From Micromonospora lutea (GTDB lineage Bacteria > Actinomycetota > Actinomycetes > Mycobacteriales > Micromonosporaceae), in the NCBI RefSeq assembly GCF_016863535.1, contig NZ_BOPB01000014.1, positions 223,203 through 287,202 on the forward strand: a stretch of 64,000 bases of DNA, given 5' to 3'. A program made the position numbers and the translations under genes. The notes under the pieces were generated by a model. It searched no databases and had not been told where the DNA came from. It worked only from the letters and a program-made list of their open reading frames with translations. Of this stretch, positions 15,672 through 23,644 are shown piece by piece; the stretch's first letter is position 1; each line of letters starts with the position of its first letter.

Positions 15672-16384
15672 GCGTGCGGAGTGAGCCGGTGAGTGCGCCG
15701 GGTGCCGGCCGGACCGTGCTGGTCACCGGCGGTTCCAGCGGACTGGGCGCGGCGGTGGTGACGGCGGTGGCCGCCGCCGGTGGGCGACCCCTGGTGCTGG
15801 ACCGGCAGGCGCCGGCCGACGGGGTGCCCTGGGTGGAGTGCGACCTGGCCGACACCCGCAGCGCCGAGGCGGCCACCCGCGAGCTGGCCGAGCGGGTGGG
15901 CGGGTTGGACGGCGTGGTCACCGCCGCCGGCATCGACGTGCCGGGCCGGCTCGCCGACGTGCCCGGCGAGACCTGGGAACGGATCATCGCCGTCGACCTG
16001 CTGGCCACCGCCGCGGTGGTCCGGGCCGCACTGCCGTTCCTGGTTGCCTCCCGGGGCGCCGTCGTGACGGTGGCCTCCACCCTCGGCGTCAAGGCGGTCA
16101 GCGACGCGACGGCGTACTGCGCGGCGAAGTTCGGGGTGGTGGGGTTCACCCGGGCGCTCGCCGCCGAGATGGCCGGCACGGTGGGTGTCACGCTGCTCAT
16201 CCCGGGTGGGATGCGGACGGCGTTCTTCGACGAGCGTGACCCGCAGTACCGGCCCGGAGCGGACGCGATCCTCAACGAGCCGGCCGACACCGCCGCCGCC
16301 GTGATGTTCGCCCTGTCCCAGCCGGCCGGTTGCGCGATCCGCGAGATGGTGGTCTGCGCCGATCAGGAGACGTCGTACCCGTGA
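15668..16384 (+). CDS. SDR family oxidoreductase
   Basis: 238 residues; the GTGA overlap with hldE implies translational coupling. Classical short-chain dehydrogenase: TVLVTGGSSGLGAAVVTAVA (cofactor glycine loop), DGVVTAAGID, catalytic Ser137 (TVASTLG), Tyr150 and Lys154 (TAYCAAKFGV). It is too short and of the wrong subtype for HldD, the extended-SDR heptose epimerase (~310 residues). It may modify the heptose or another sugar of the pathway; that is inference from context. Confidence 0.9.
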   Translation: MSVRSEPVSAPGAGRTVLVTGGSSGLGAAVVTAVAAAGGRPLVLDRQAPADGVPWVECDLADTRSAEAATRELAERVGGLDGVVTAAGIDVPGRLADVPGETWERIIAVDLLATAAVVRAALPFLVASRGAVVTVASTLGVKAVSDATAYCAAKFGVVGFTRALAAEMAGTVGVTLLIPGGMRTAFFDERDPQYRPGADAILNEPADTAAAVMFALSQPAGCAIREMVVCADQETSYP

Positions 16385-17334
16385 TCCTGGCGCTGCGTGC
16401 CCTCGGCGTCGGTGACCTCGCCACCGTGGTCCCGGCGTTGCGGGCGCTGCGCGCGGCCCATCCGGACGAGCAACTGGTGCTCGCCGCGCCGGCCTGGCTC
16501 GGGCCGTTGGTCGAGCTGGTCGGTGGGGTGGACCGGCTGCTGCCCACCGACGGCCTGGAGCGGCTGGACCGGCCCGTCGGGCGGGTGGAGGTGGCGGTCA
16601 ACCTGCACGGTCAGGGTCCGCAGTCGCACCGGCTGTTGGCCGCCGTCCGCCCCGGCCGGTTGCTCGCCTTCGCCAACGCCGAGGTGCCGCACGCCGACGG
16701 GCCGGAGTGGGACGACGACGAGCACGAGGTGTCGCGCTGGTGCCGGCTGCTGCGTGGGTACGGCATTCCGGCCGATCCGACCGACCTGGAGCTCCGCCGA
16801 CCGGGCCCGGAGGTGGCGGTCCGTGGTGTCACGGTGCTGCACCCCGGCTCGAAGGAGCCGGCCAAGCGCTGGCCGGCCGGCCGGTACACGGCACTGGCCC
16901 GGGAGCTGACCGGGCGGGGACACCGGGTGGTGCTGACCGGCAGCGCGGCGGAGCGGGCCGTGACCGCCCGCATCGCGTACCAGGCCGGACTGCCCGCCGC
17001 TTCGGTGCTGGCTGGCCGGACGAACCTGGCCCAGCTCGCCGCGCTGATCGCCGGGGCTCGCCTGGTGATCAGTGGGGACACCGGAGTGGCGCATCTGGCC
17101 ACCGGCTACCGCACCCCGTCGGTGGTGTTGTTCGGTCCGGTTCCACCCACTCGGTGGGGCCCCCCGCCGGAGCGCCGACGGCACCGGGCGCTCTGGGCCG
17201 GTACGCGCGCATGGCCGGAGTGGAACGGGGTAGGTGACCATCCCACAATGGTCGCCCTCGGTGTGGACGAGGTGCTGGCCGCCGTCGACGAGGTGGAGCG
17301 GGCGGTGCGGGTGGACCGTGCGGTTGCGGCGTAG
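16381..17334 (+). CDS. Glycosyltransferase family 9 (heptosyltransferase-like)
   Basis: 317 residues; GTG start in a GTGA overlap with the SDR gene. GT9 signatures: ILALRALGVGDLATVVPALR at the N-terminus, VTVLHPGSKEPAKRWPAGRY and VISGDTGVAHLATGYRTPSV with FGPVPPTRWGPPP near the C-terminus, as in ADP-heptose:LPS heptosyltransferases. This is the second GT9 domain in the operon, so at least two heptose (or related) transfers are possible. The acceptor is unknown because this is a monoderm without lipid A. Confidence 0.9.
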   Translation: MILALRALGVGDLATVVPALRALRAAHPDEQLVLAAPAWLGPLVELVGGVDRLLPTDGLERLDRPVGRVEVAVNLHGQGPQSHRLLAAVRPGRLLAFANAEVPHADGPEWDDDEHEVSRWCRLLRGYGIPADPTDLELRRPGPEVAVRGVTVLHPGSKEPAKRWPAGRYTALARELTGRGHRVVLTGSAAERAVTARIAYQAGLPAASVLAGRTNLAQLAALIAGARLVISGDTGVAHLATGYRTPSVVLFGPVPPTRWGPPPERRRHRALWAGTRAWPEWNGVGDHPTMVALGVDEVLAAVDEVERAVRVDRAVAA

Positions 17335-18301
17335 CGATCCGGGTCGGCCGGGGTACCGGCGACGTCGGCGCGGCAGGGGCTGGTCGTTCCTGGACCCGCG
17401 CGGCGAGCCGGTGCGCGACCCCGACGAGCTGGCCCGGCTGCGGGCACTGGTCATCCCGCCGGCCTGGCAGGACGTGTGGATCTCGTCGTACCCCAACGGA
17501 CACATCCAGGCCATCGGCGTGGACGCGGCCGGTCGCAAGCAGTACCTCTACCACCCGTTGTGGCGGCAGCGGCAGGACGAGGCGAAGTTCGACCATGTGC
17601 TGGAGGTGGCGGGCCGGCTGCCGTTGCTGCGTGAGCGGGTCGACCATGACCTGACGGTGCGGGGGCTGCGCCGCGAGCGGGTACTGGCGACGGTGACCCG
17701 ACTGCTCGACATGGGCACCTTCCGGGTCGGCAGCGACCAGTACGCGGCGGGCGAGGATCCGACGTTCGGGGTGGCGACCCTGCGGCCTGAGCATGCCCGG
17801 CTGCGCCGGGGCTGCGTGCTGTTCGAGTTCCCGGCCAAGGGTGGCATCGAGCAGGTACGGCTGATCTCCGATCCGCAGTTGTGCCGGGTACTGACCGACC
17901 TGAGTCGGCGTCGGCGGGCGGCGGACCGGTTGTTCGGCTACTGGGACGGGCAGCAGTGGCGGGACGTACGGGCCGACGAGGTCAACGACTACCTCCGCGA
18001 GGCCAGCGGCGGCGAGATGACCGCGAAGGACTTCCGCACCTGGCATGCGACGGTACGGGCGGCGACGGAGTTGGCCGGGTTCGCTGCCGCCCGGTCGGTG
18101 ACCGCCCGTCGCCGGGCGGTGGCGGCGGTGATGAGGCAGGTGGCGGAACTGCTCGGCAACACGCCGACGGTGGCTCGCGCATCGTACGTGGACCCGAGGG
18201 TGGTGGATCTGTTCCATGACGGCGTGGTCGCCCCGGTGACCGAGGGGACCTCTCCGGAGCAGGCCGAGCGGGCGGTGCTGACCCTGCTGGCGCGGGCCTG
18301 A
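17318..18301 (+). CDS. DNA topoisomerase IB, poxvirus type
   Basis: 327 residues, GTG start overlapping the GT9 gene by 17 nt. The bacterial TopIB pattern is complete: GYRRRRRGRGWSFLDPRGEP, VIPPAWQDVWISSYPNGHIQ, AIGVDAAGRKQYLYHPLWRQ, the catalytic Arg region LDMGTFRVGSDQYA, EMTAKDFRTWHATVRAA, and the C-terminal nucleophile Tyr in ARASYVDPRVVDLF. The enzyme relaxes supercoils through a 3'-phosphotyrosine. It probably sits at the end of the operon only by position. Confidence 0.92.
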   Translation: MRLRRSDPGRPGYRRRRRGRGWSFLDPRGEPVRDPDELARLRALVIPPAWQDVWISSYPNGHIQAIGVDAAGRKQYLYHPLWRQRQDEAKFDHVLEVAGRLPLLRERVDHDLTVRGLRRERVLATVTRLLDMGTFRVGSDQYAAGEDPTFGVATLRPEHARLRRGCVLFEFPAKGGIEQVRLISDPQLCRVLTDLSRRRRAADRLFGYWDGQQWRDVRADEVNDYLREASGGEMTAKDFRTWHATVRAATELAGFAAARSVTARRRAVAAVMRQVAELLGNTPTVARASYVDPRVVDLFHDGVVAPVTEGTSPEQAERAVLTLLARA

Positions 18302-18310
18302 CCGGGGGCG

Positions 18311-19117
18311 TCAACCACCGTTGGTCGGGCTGTCGCGTGTCGACGGGTCGGCATCGCGGGTGGGGCCGGCGGTCCGGGCGTCGATCATGACGGCCACGCC
18401 GTCGAGGATCCGGTCCAGCCCGAACCGCCATTCGAGGTCGATGTCGTCCTCGTCGTCGTACTCCTCGCCCTCGGCCAGCAGTTCGTGGATCGCCGGGTAG
18501 GGGCCGGAGCCGGTGACCACGGCGAGATGACGCCAGTAGCGCAGGCCCACCTGCTCGGGCGTCTGTCCGGTCCGGGCGGCGGCCTCGGCGATGTCGGCGG
18601 TGAGCGTGGCCCAGCTGCGGGCGTACCCACTGACCAGCATGATCGCGGAGACCCGCTCGGTGCCCCGCAGGCCGGTGCCGCGCAGCGCGGTGAGCCCGTA
18701 CTCCAGCCACCGCACCTGGTTCGGAGTGATGGGTGGGCCGCTGATCGGCACGTGTCGCGTCCAGGGCTGTCGGCGCATCGCGGTGACGTGGCCCTCACCC
18801 CAGCGAGCCAGTGCCGGTCGCCAGCCCTCGTCGACGCCGCGCGGGGTCGGTGGTGGGCCGAACGCGGTGTCCACCATGAAGTCGAGCAGGTCCTGTTTGG
18901 TCGGCACGTACCGGTACAGCGACATCGTCGCCACGCCGAGCTCGGTGGCCACCCGGCTCATCGACACCGCCGCCAGCCCTTCGGCCTGGGCGATCTGGAT
19001 CCCGGCGGCGACGACCTGGTCCAGGCTGAGGCTGCGTTTCGGACCACGGCTCGGGCGGTCACGCAGGCCCCAGGCGAGCGCGACGTTCTCGGGCAGCTCG
19101 ACGTCGGGTCCGTCCAC
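18311..19117 (-). CDS. TetR/AcrR family regulator of the adjacent ABC exporter
   Basis: 268 residues from GTG 19117, with GGGAGGTGGA directly upstream. The N-terminal helix-turn-helix is clear (QVVAAGIQIAQAEGLAAVSM, RVATELGVATMSLYRYVPTK, QDLLDFMVD), followed by a TetR_C-type ligand domain with RWGEGHVTAMRRQPWTRHVP and an acidic EEYDDEDDIDLEWRFG stretch. It is divergent from a DrrA/DrrB-like exporter, with a large palindrome in the 96-nt gap. The usual arrangement is a drug-inducible repressor; the ligand is unknown. Confidence 0.9.
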   Translation of the reverse strand: MDGPDVELPENVALAWGLRDRPSRGPKRSLSLDQVVAAGIQIAQAEGLAAVSMSRVATELGVATMSLYRYVPTKQDLLDFMVDTAFGPPPTPRGVDEGWRPALARWGEGHVTAMRRQPWTRHVPISGPPITPNQVRWLEYGLTALRGTGLRGTERVSAIMLVSGYARSWATLTADIAEAAARTGQTPEQVGLRYWRHLAVVTGSGPYPAIHELLAEGEEYDDEDDIDLEWRFGLDRILDGVAVMIDARTAGPTRDADPSTRDSPTNGG

Positions 19118-19160
19118 TCCACCTCCCAGATCGGCGTTTGACCGCCAGCATATCTTCTGC

Positions 19161-19192
19161 GTATGGTCTACGCATATTGGCGTACGACATAC
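19161..19192. promoter_or_regulatory. Palindromic operator between TetR and ABC exporter
   Basis: GTATGGTCTACGC (19161-19173) and GCGTACGACATAC (19180-19192) form an imperfect inverted repeat about a 6-nt AT-rich centre (ATATTG). The outer GTATG/CATAC and inner TACGC/GCGTA match exactly. It is the expected binding site of the divergent TetR protein. Confidence 0.6.
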
Positions 19193-19213
19193 ACAGATAA
19201 CGGAGAGTGTTCT

Positions 19214-20179
19214 ATGGTCCACGGACCGCCAGCGGTCGAGCTGGTCGACCTACGCAAGTCCTTCGGAGACGTCGTCGTGCTCGACGGGCTGACCCTGCGA
19301 GTGCCCACGGGCGGGGTGCACGCCCTGCTGGGCCAGAACGGGGCCGGCAAGACCACCACGGTGCGGATCCTGGCGACACTGACCCGACCCGACTCGGGTA
19401 CCGCCCGGGTCGCCGGTTACGACGTGGTGCGTGAGCGGCGGCGGGTGCGCCGGACGATCAGCCTCGCCGGTCAGCACGCGGCGCTCGACGACGGGCAGAC
19501 CGGGGTGGAGAACCTGACCATGCTGGCCCGGCTCACCGGGCTACGGGCACCGGCGGCCCGTGCCCGGGCCGCGGCGCTGCTGGACCGCTTCGACCTGGCC
19601 GACGCCGCCCGCCGGCAGGTGATCACGTACTCCGGTGGGATGCGGCGGCGTCTCGACCTGGCGGCCAGCCTGGTCGGCGCCCCGTCGGTGATCTTTCTGG
19701 ACGAGCCCACCACCGGCCTGGACCCGCGCAGTCGGCAGGCGCTGTGGGAGGTGATCGGCGAGTTGGCCGGTGCCGGGGTGACGGTGCTGCTCACCACGCA
19801 GTACCTGGAGGAGGCCGACCGCCTGGCCGACCAGATCATGGTGCTGCACGGCGGCGCGCTCGTCGCCGAGGGGACCGCCGCCGACCTCAAGCGTCGCTTC
19901 GGTGCCCAGCGGTTGGAGCTGACCTGGCGCGACGCCGCCGGACTGGCCGAGGCGACGCGACGGTTGGGTGACCGCGTCACCCACCGCGAGCCGGCCCGGC
20001 TGTCGTTGTCGGTGGCCACCGAGGGCAGCGCGCCACAGGTCCGCGCCCTGCTCGACGAGGTCGATCCGGACCGGCACGGGGTGGTCCGGTTCACCGTCCG
20101 GGAGGCCACCCTCGACGATGTCTTCTTCACCCTCACCGGTCGTCCGGCCAGCCCTGAGCGGGAGGTGGCCGGTGTCTGA
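19214..20179 (+). CDS. ABC transporter ATP-binding protein, DrrA type
   Basis: 321 residues. Walker A LLGQNGAGKTTTV, Q-loop region, signature TYSGGMRRRLDLAASLV, Walker B SVIFLDEPTTGLDPRS and switch His region equivalent LLTTQYLEEADRLAD. The Gln in TTQ, where most ABC ATPases have His, is usual for daunorubicin-resistance DrrA proteins. The C-terminal ~90 residues form the DrrA-type extension. It is paired with the permease that overlaps it by 8 nt. The role is export of a drug or lipid-like molecule; the substrate is unknown. Confidence 0.92.
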   Translation: MVHGPPAVELVDLRKSFGDVVVLDGLTLRVPTGGVHALLGQNGAGKTTTVRILATLTRPDSGTARVAGYDVVRERRRVRRTISLAGQHAALDDGQTGVENLTMLARLTGLRAPAARARAAALLDRFDLADAARRQVITYSGGMRRRLDLAASLVGAPSVIFLDEPTTGLDPRSRQALWEVIGELAGAGVTVLLTTQYLEEADRLADQIMVLHGGALVAEGTAADLKRRFGAQRLELTWRDAAGLAEATRRLGDRVTHREPARLSLSVATEGSAPQVRALLDEVDPDRHGVVRFTVREATLDDVFFTLTGRPASPEREVAGV

Positions 20180-20936
20180 GCTGACTCTCCGACCGACGCA
20201 CGCCGCAGTGATGATCGGCCGATGCGTGCGGCTGTCCCGGCGTAACGTCGACGCGCTGCTCACCTCGCTGCTGCTGCCGGTGATCCTGATGCTGCTCTTC
20301 GTCTACCTCTTCGGTGGGGCGATCGAGACCGGCTCGGCGTACGTGACCTACGTGGTGCCCGGCGTGCTGCTGCTCTGCGCCGGCTTCGGTGCGGCCGGCA
20401 CCGCGGTCAGCGTCACCACCGACCTGACCAACGGCATGATCGAACGGCTGCGCACGATGGATGTCGGCGCCACCTCCATCCTCACCGGGCACGTGGTGGC
20501 GAGCGTGGCCCGCAACGCGGTCTCCACGGTGCTGGTGCTGGGGGTGGCCGTTGCCATCGGGTTCCGGCCGGCCGTCGCGCCGCTGCGCTGGTTGGCCGCC
20601 GCCGGGGTGCTGCTGCTGTTCCTCCTGGCGGTGTCGTGGCTGTCAGCGGCGTTCGGGCTGTTGGCCCGGACCCCGGAGGCGGCGAACGGCTACACCTTCC
20701 TGGTGATGTTCCTGCCCTATCCGAGCAGTGCCTTCGTACCGGTCGAGACCATGCCCAGCTGGCTGCGTGGCTTTGCCGAGCATCAGCCGGTCACCCCGGT
20801 CATCGAGTCCCTGCGCGGGCTGCTGCTGGACACCCCGGTCGGCACCGCGCCCACCCAGGCGGTGGCCTGGTGCGTGGGCCTGCTCGCCCTCGCCGTCCTG
20901 CTGTCCGGCGTGCTCTTCCGCCGCCGAGTCGCCTGA
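20172..20936 (+). CDS. ABC-2 type permease, DrrB type
   Basis: 254 residues; GTG start inside the end of the ATPase gene. About six membrane helices: SLLLPVILMLLFVYLFGG, YVVPGVLLLCAGFGAAGTAV, VARNAVSTVLVLGVAVAIGF, WLAAAGVLLLFLLAVSWLSA, the YTFLVMFLPYPSSAFVPVET segment typical of ABC-2 permeases, and a C-terminal helix AWCVGLLALAVLLSGVLF. It forms the exporter with the upstream ATPase under the divergent TetR. Confidence 0.9.
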   Translation: MSELTLRPTHAAVMIGRCVRLSRRNVDALLTSLLLPVILMLLFVYLFGGAIETGSAYVTYVVPGVLLLCAGFGAAGTAVSVTTDLTNGMIERLRTMDVGATSILTGHVVASVARNAVSTVLVLGVAVAIGFRPAVAPLRWLAAAGVLLLFLLAVSWLSAAFGLLARTPEAANGYTFLVMFLPYPSSAFVPVETMPSWLRGFAEHQPVTPVIESLRGLLLDTPVGTAPTQAVAWCVGLLALAVLLSGVLFRRRVA

Positions 20937-20954
20937 CCTCACCCCACCCGCCTT

Positions 20955-21003
20955 GATCATGAGGTTGACGGCGGTCTCGAAAACTGCCGCCAACCTCATG
21001 ATC
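20955..21003. repeat. Palindromic repeat family A, copy 1
   Basis: Arms of 21 nt (20955-20975 and 20983-21003), beginning GATCATGAGGTTG and ending CAACCTCATGATC, with a 7-nt loop and one true mismatch plus one G-T pair. C-rich DNA flanks the left arm and G-rich DNA the right. It lies between convergent genes, so it may serve as a bidirectional terminator. A related element is at 63900-63974. Confidence 0.7.
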
Positions 21004-21030
21004 GACGGGTCAGGTGGGGCGGAGGGCGGA

Positions 21031-21561
21031 TCAGTCGTTGAGGATCTGGGAGAGACGGTCGCGGAAGCGGCGCTCGGACGGGCTGACCTCGGTGCCGCCG
21101 AGGCCGAGCACGCCGCCGGTGCTGGCCGCCCCGACCACCTGATCGGCGATCTCCACCAGCCAGTGCCGGTACGCGCCCGCCTCACCCTCGTCCACCTTGG
21201 CCGCCAGCAGTGCCGTCGCCTCCTTCGCCCGGCCCAGCACGTCCTCGGCGTAGCCGCGCGGGTCGGCGGGCTCGATGACCGGCAGCTCCTCACCGGCCTC
21301 CGGGTCACCGACCCGAGTGACGATCTCACCGGCCACGGCGGCCACCAGCGGACTGGCCGACTCCCGTCCGCCGGCGATGGTCTCCAGGCCGGCGGCCCCC
21401 TCGGCCATCGTCGCCTTGGTGCCGTCGGACTCGGCGGCGCTCGCCGCGGTGAGCACCGACTGCGGCAGGCCGACCAGCAGCCCCCACTCCTCGTCGGAGA
21501 AACCGAAACCGGTGTACGCCGGCTCTTCGATCACGACCCGCCCCTCCCGCTCATCGTTCAC
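21031..21561 (-). CDS. Hypothetical protein
   Basis: 176 residues, GTG start. Acidic and Ala-rich, with YTGFGFSDEEWGLLVGLPQS near the N-terminus, a middle PADPRGYAEDVLGRAKEATA, and GAYRHWLVEIADQVVGAAST before the end. No signal, membrane segment or catalytic motif is seen. It looks like a conserved actinobacterial hypothetical protein; I cannot name a function. It is 59 nt downstream of recQ on the same strand and may be co-transcribed. Confidence 0.7.
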   Translation of the reverse strand: MNDEREGRVVIEEPAYTGFGFSDEEWGLLVGLPQSVLTAASAAESDGTKATMAEGAAGLETIAGGRESASPLVAAVAGEIVTRVGDPEAGEELPVIEPADPRGYAEDVLGRAKEATALLAAKVDEGEAGAYRHWLVEIADQVVGAASTGGVLGLGGTEVSPSERRFRDRLSQILND

Positions 21562-21620
21562 GTTCTCGTCAACCGCGCCACGCGCGGCGGCCCGGTCCGA
21601 TCGCCGGCAGCCGGCTCAGG

Positions 21621-23252
21621 CTAGTCCAGGGTCAGCAGACCCTGTTCGGACACCACGCTGACCGACAGCGTCTTGTACCCGACCTCGTCGAACAGGACCG
21701 TCATCCGGCCCTCCTCGTAGCTGAGCACCAGGCCGGAACCCCACTCGGCGTGCCGCACCTGGCTGTGTACGGGGAACGGGCCGACCGAGCCGTCGTCGGG
21801 CACGCTGGTGCCCGCGTGGCAGTTGTCGCAGTGCCCGCAGATCTCGGTCATCTGCTCGCCGAAGTAGGCCAGCAACGTCTGCCCCCGGCAGGCACTGGTC
21901 TCGGCGAAGGCACGCATCATGTCGGTACGTGACCGGGTCAGGCTCTGCTGCCGTTCCGCCTCGGCCACCGCGGCCGCCGCCGCGTCCACCGGCTTCGGGG
22001 CGTAGCGGGGCGCGCTGACCCGCTGCCCCGCCGCCTGCTGAGCCGCGCCGACCTGCTCCAGCAGCGCGAGATACTGCCCGAGCTTGCGAGGGCCGAGCCC
22101 GGTCACCTCCCGCAGCTCCTTGCGGGTGGTCGGTCCGTGGCGCAGCAGCGCGGCCAGATCGCGCAGCTCGGTGGCGTCGGGCAGACCGCCGCTGAAGTAG
22201 CGTTGCAACCCGACATCTTCGGCCTGCCACAGCAGCAGGACCCGGGCCGGCTGCCCGTCGCGGCCGGCGCGGCCGATCTCCTGGAAGTAGCTGTCCGGCG
22301 AGTCGGGCAGGGCCATGTGCACCACCCAGGCGATGTTGGGCTTGTCGATACCCATGCCGAAGGCCGAGGTCGCCACCATGATCGGTACCTGATCGGCGAG
22401 GAACGCCTCGTGCAGCCGGGTCCGGGCGTTGGCCGGCATTCCGCCGTGGTAGTACTGCGCGGGAAAGCCCGAATCGGTCAGCCGGGCGGCCAACTCCTCG
22501 GCGGCGCGGCGGGTGGGCACGTAGATGATGCCGGGCCGCTCGTCCTCGCGCAGCAGCGCGATCAGCCGTCGCCACCGGTAGTCCTCGGTGGGGCAGTGCG
22601 CCACCTCGAAGAAGAGGTTGGGTCGGTCCAGGCCGGACACCACGATCTCGGGCTTGCGCAACCGCAGCCGGTTGACGATGTCGTCGCGTACCGGTGGGGA
22701 GGCGGTGGCGGTCAGCGCGACCACCGGTGGTCGGCCGATGCCCTCGATGAGCTGCCCGAGGGCCAGGTAGTCCGGCCGGAAGTCGTGGCCCCAGGCGGAG
22801 ATGCAGTGTGCCTCGTCGATTGCCGCCAGCGCCGGCTTGAGCGCTCGGACCTCGGCCAGCCGGTCGGGGTTGGCCAACTGCTCCGGGGTGATGAAGAGGA
22901 ACTCGGCCCGCCCCTCGCGGATCTCGGCGATCGCCTCGGCCTGCTGGGCCGGCGTCTCGTCCGAGCTGATCCGGACCGCTCGCAGCTCCGGCCGCTGCCG
23001 CTCGTTGAGCGCGGCGATCTGGTCCTGCTGGAGCGCCAGCAGCGGTGAGATCACCACGGTCGGGCCGGGGATCAGGCTGGCCGGGATCTGGTAGATCGCG
23101 GACTTGCCGGCGCCGGTGGGCAGCACCACCAGGGCGTCACGGCGGCGCATCACGGCTCGCATCGCGGCCAACTGGTTGGGCCGCAGGGCGGTCCAACCGA
23201 ACAGGCTGCGCGCGGCTCGGCGCAACGACATCGAGTGCGTGGTCAGCTTCAT
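21621..23252 (-). CDS. RecQ family ATP-dependent DNA helicase
   Basis: 543 residues. SF2 helicase motifs are present in order: motif 0/I LRPNQLAAMRAVMRRRDALV with LPTGAGKSAIYQIPA, II AIDEAHCISAWGHDFRPDY (DEAH plus the RecQ aromatic loop), III ALTATASPPVRDDIV, IV-VI including VATSAFGMGIDKPNIAWVVH and QEIGRAGRDGQ. A zinc site follows (CRGQTLLAYFGEQ and CGHCDNCHAG, four Cys), then a short C-terminal domain instead of WH/HRDC. It unwinds DNA 3'-5' in repair and recombination. ATG 23252 is chosen; no strong ribosome site is visible. Confidence 0.9.
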   Translation of the reverse strand: MKLTTHSMSLRRAARSLFGWTALRPNQLAAMRAVMRRRDALVVLPTGAGKSAIYQIPASLIPGPTVVISPLLALQQDQIAALNERQRPELRAVRISSDETPAQQAEAIAEIREGRAEFLFITPEQLANPDRLAEVRALKPALAAIDEAHCISAWGHDFRPDYLALGQLIEGIGRPPVVALTATASPPVRDDIVNRLRLRKPEIVVSGLDRPNLFFEVAHCPTEDYRWRRLIALLREDERPGIIYVPTRRAAEELAARLTDSGFPAQYYHGGMPANARTRLHEAFLADQVPIMVATSAFGMGIDKPNIAWVVHMALPDSPDSYFQEIGRAGRDGQPARVLLLWQAEDVGLQRYFSGGLPDATELRDLAALLRHGPTTRKELREVTGLGPRKLGQYLALLEQVGAAQQAAGQRVSAPRYAPKPVDAAAAAVAEAERQQSLTRSRTDMMRAFAETSACRGQTLLAYFGEQMTEICGHCDNCHAGTSVPDDGSVGPFPVHSQVRHAEWGSGLVLSYEEGRMTVLFDEVGYKTLSVSVVSEQGLLTLD

Positions 23253-23304
23253 CGAAGGCCGCAGGTACCCGGGAGGCTCCGCGCCGAAACCCGGCCGGAC
23301 CGGC

Positions 23305-23427
23305 TCAGCGGCGGAACATGGCACGGATGGCGAGGAGCAGCAACAGGCCGCCGACGACCAGGCCGAGCAGGCGTACGCCGGGGATGTCGGCCGCGCTCGT
23401 CGCGTCGGCCCGCAGTAGGGGGTCCAT
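23305..23427 (-). CDS. 40-residue single-helix membrane peptide
   Basis: A short frame from ATG 23427 to TGA 23305 encodes 40 residues: MDPLLRADATSAADIPGVR, then a strong membrane helix (LLGLVVGGLLLLLAIRAM) and an RR end. It lies directly upstream of recQ on the same strand. The hydrophobic helix with a positively charged C-terminus argues for a real small protein. The function is unknown. Confidence 0.5.
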   Translation of the reverse strand: MDPLLRADATSAADIPGVRLLGLVVGGLLLLLAIRAMFRR

Positions 23428-23560
23428 ACCCGCACTGTCGCGGTGCAGCGCTCCCAAGGCAACTGTAAGGTTTATTGACTATTGAGTGGCGCGGTGTGAC
23501 CATGTCTGCACCGCCAGCTGGCGGGAGTCCACGGCGGAACACGCGGGGGTACAGCGCCGA

Positions 23561-23644
23561 ATGAGTGAGCGGCAGCGAGCGAATCATCAACTCAGCGTGG
23601 CGGTGTCTCATGGCGGCACGCAGCGAAGCGGAGCGCCGTCATGA
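23561..23644 (+). other. Possible upstream peptide frame before the GH3 gene
   Basis: An ATG at 23561 begins with the same 12 bases, ATGAGTGAGCGG, as the GH3 start at 23641. It reads 27 codons and stops at TGA 23642-23644, overlapping the GH3 ATG (ATGA). It may be a duplicated start region or a translationally coupled leader peptide. Confidence 0.3.

Noticed and set aside
9683..17334. Secondary-metabolite (aminoglycoside-type heptose) cluster
   Set aside because: No aminotransferases, cyclitol synthases, resistance or export genes within the operon; surface glycan synthesis fits better.
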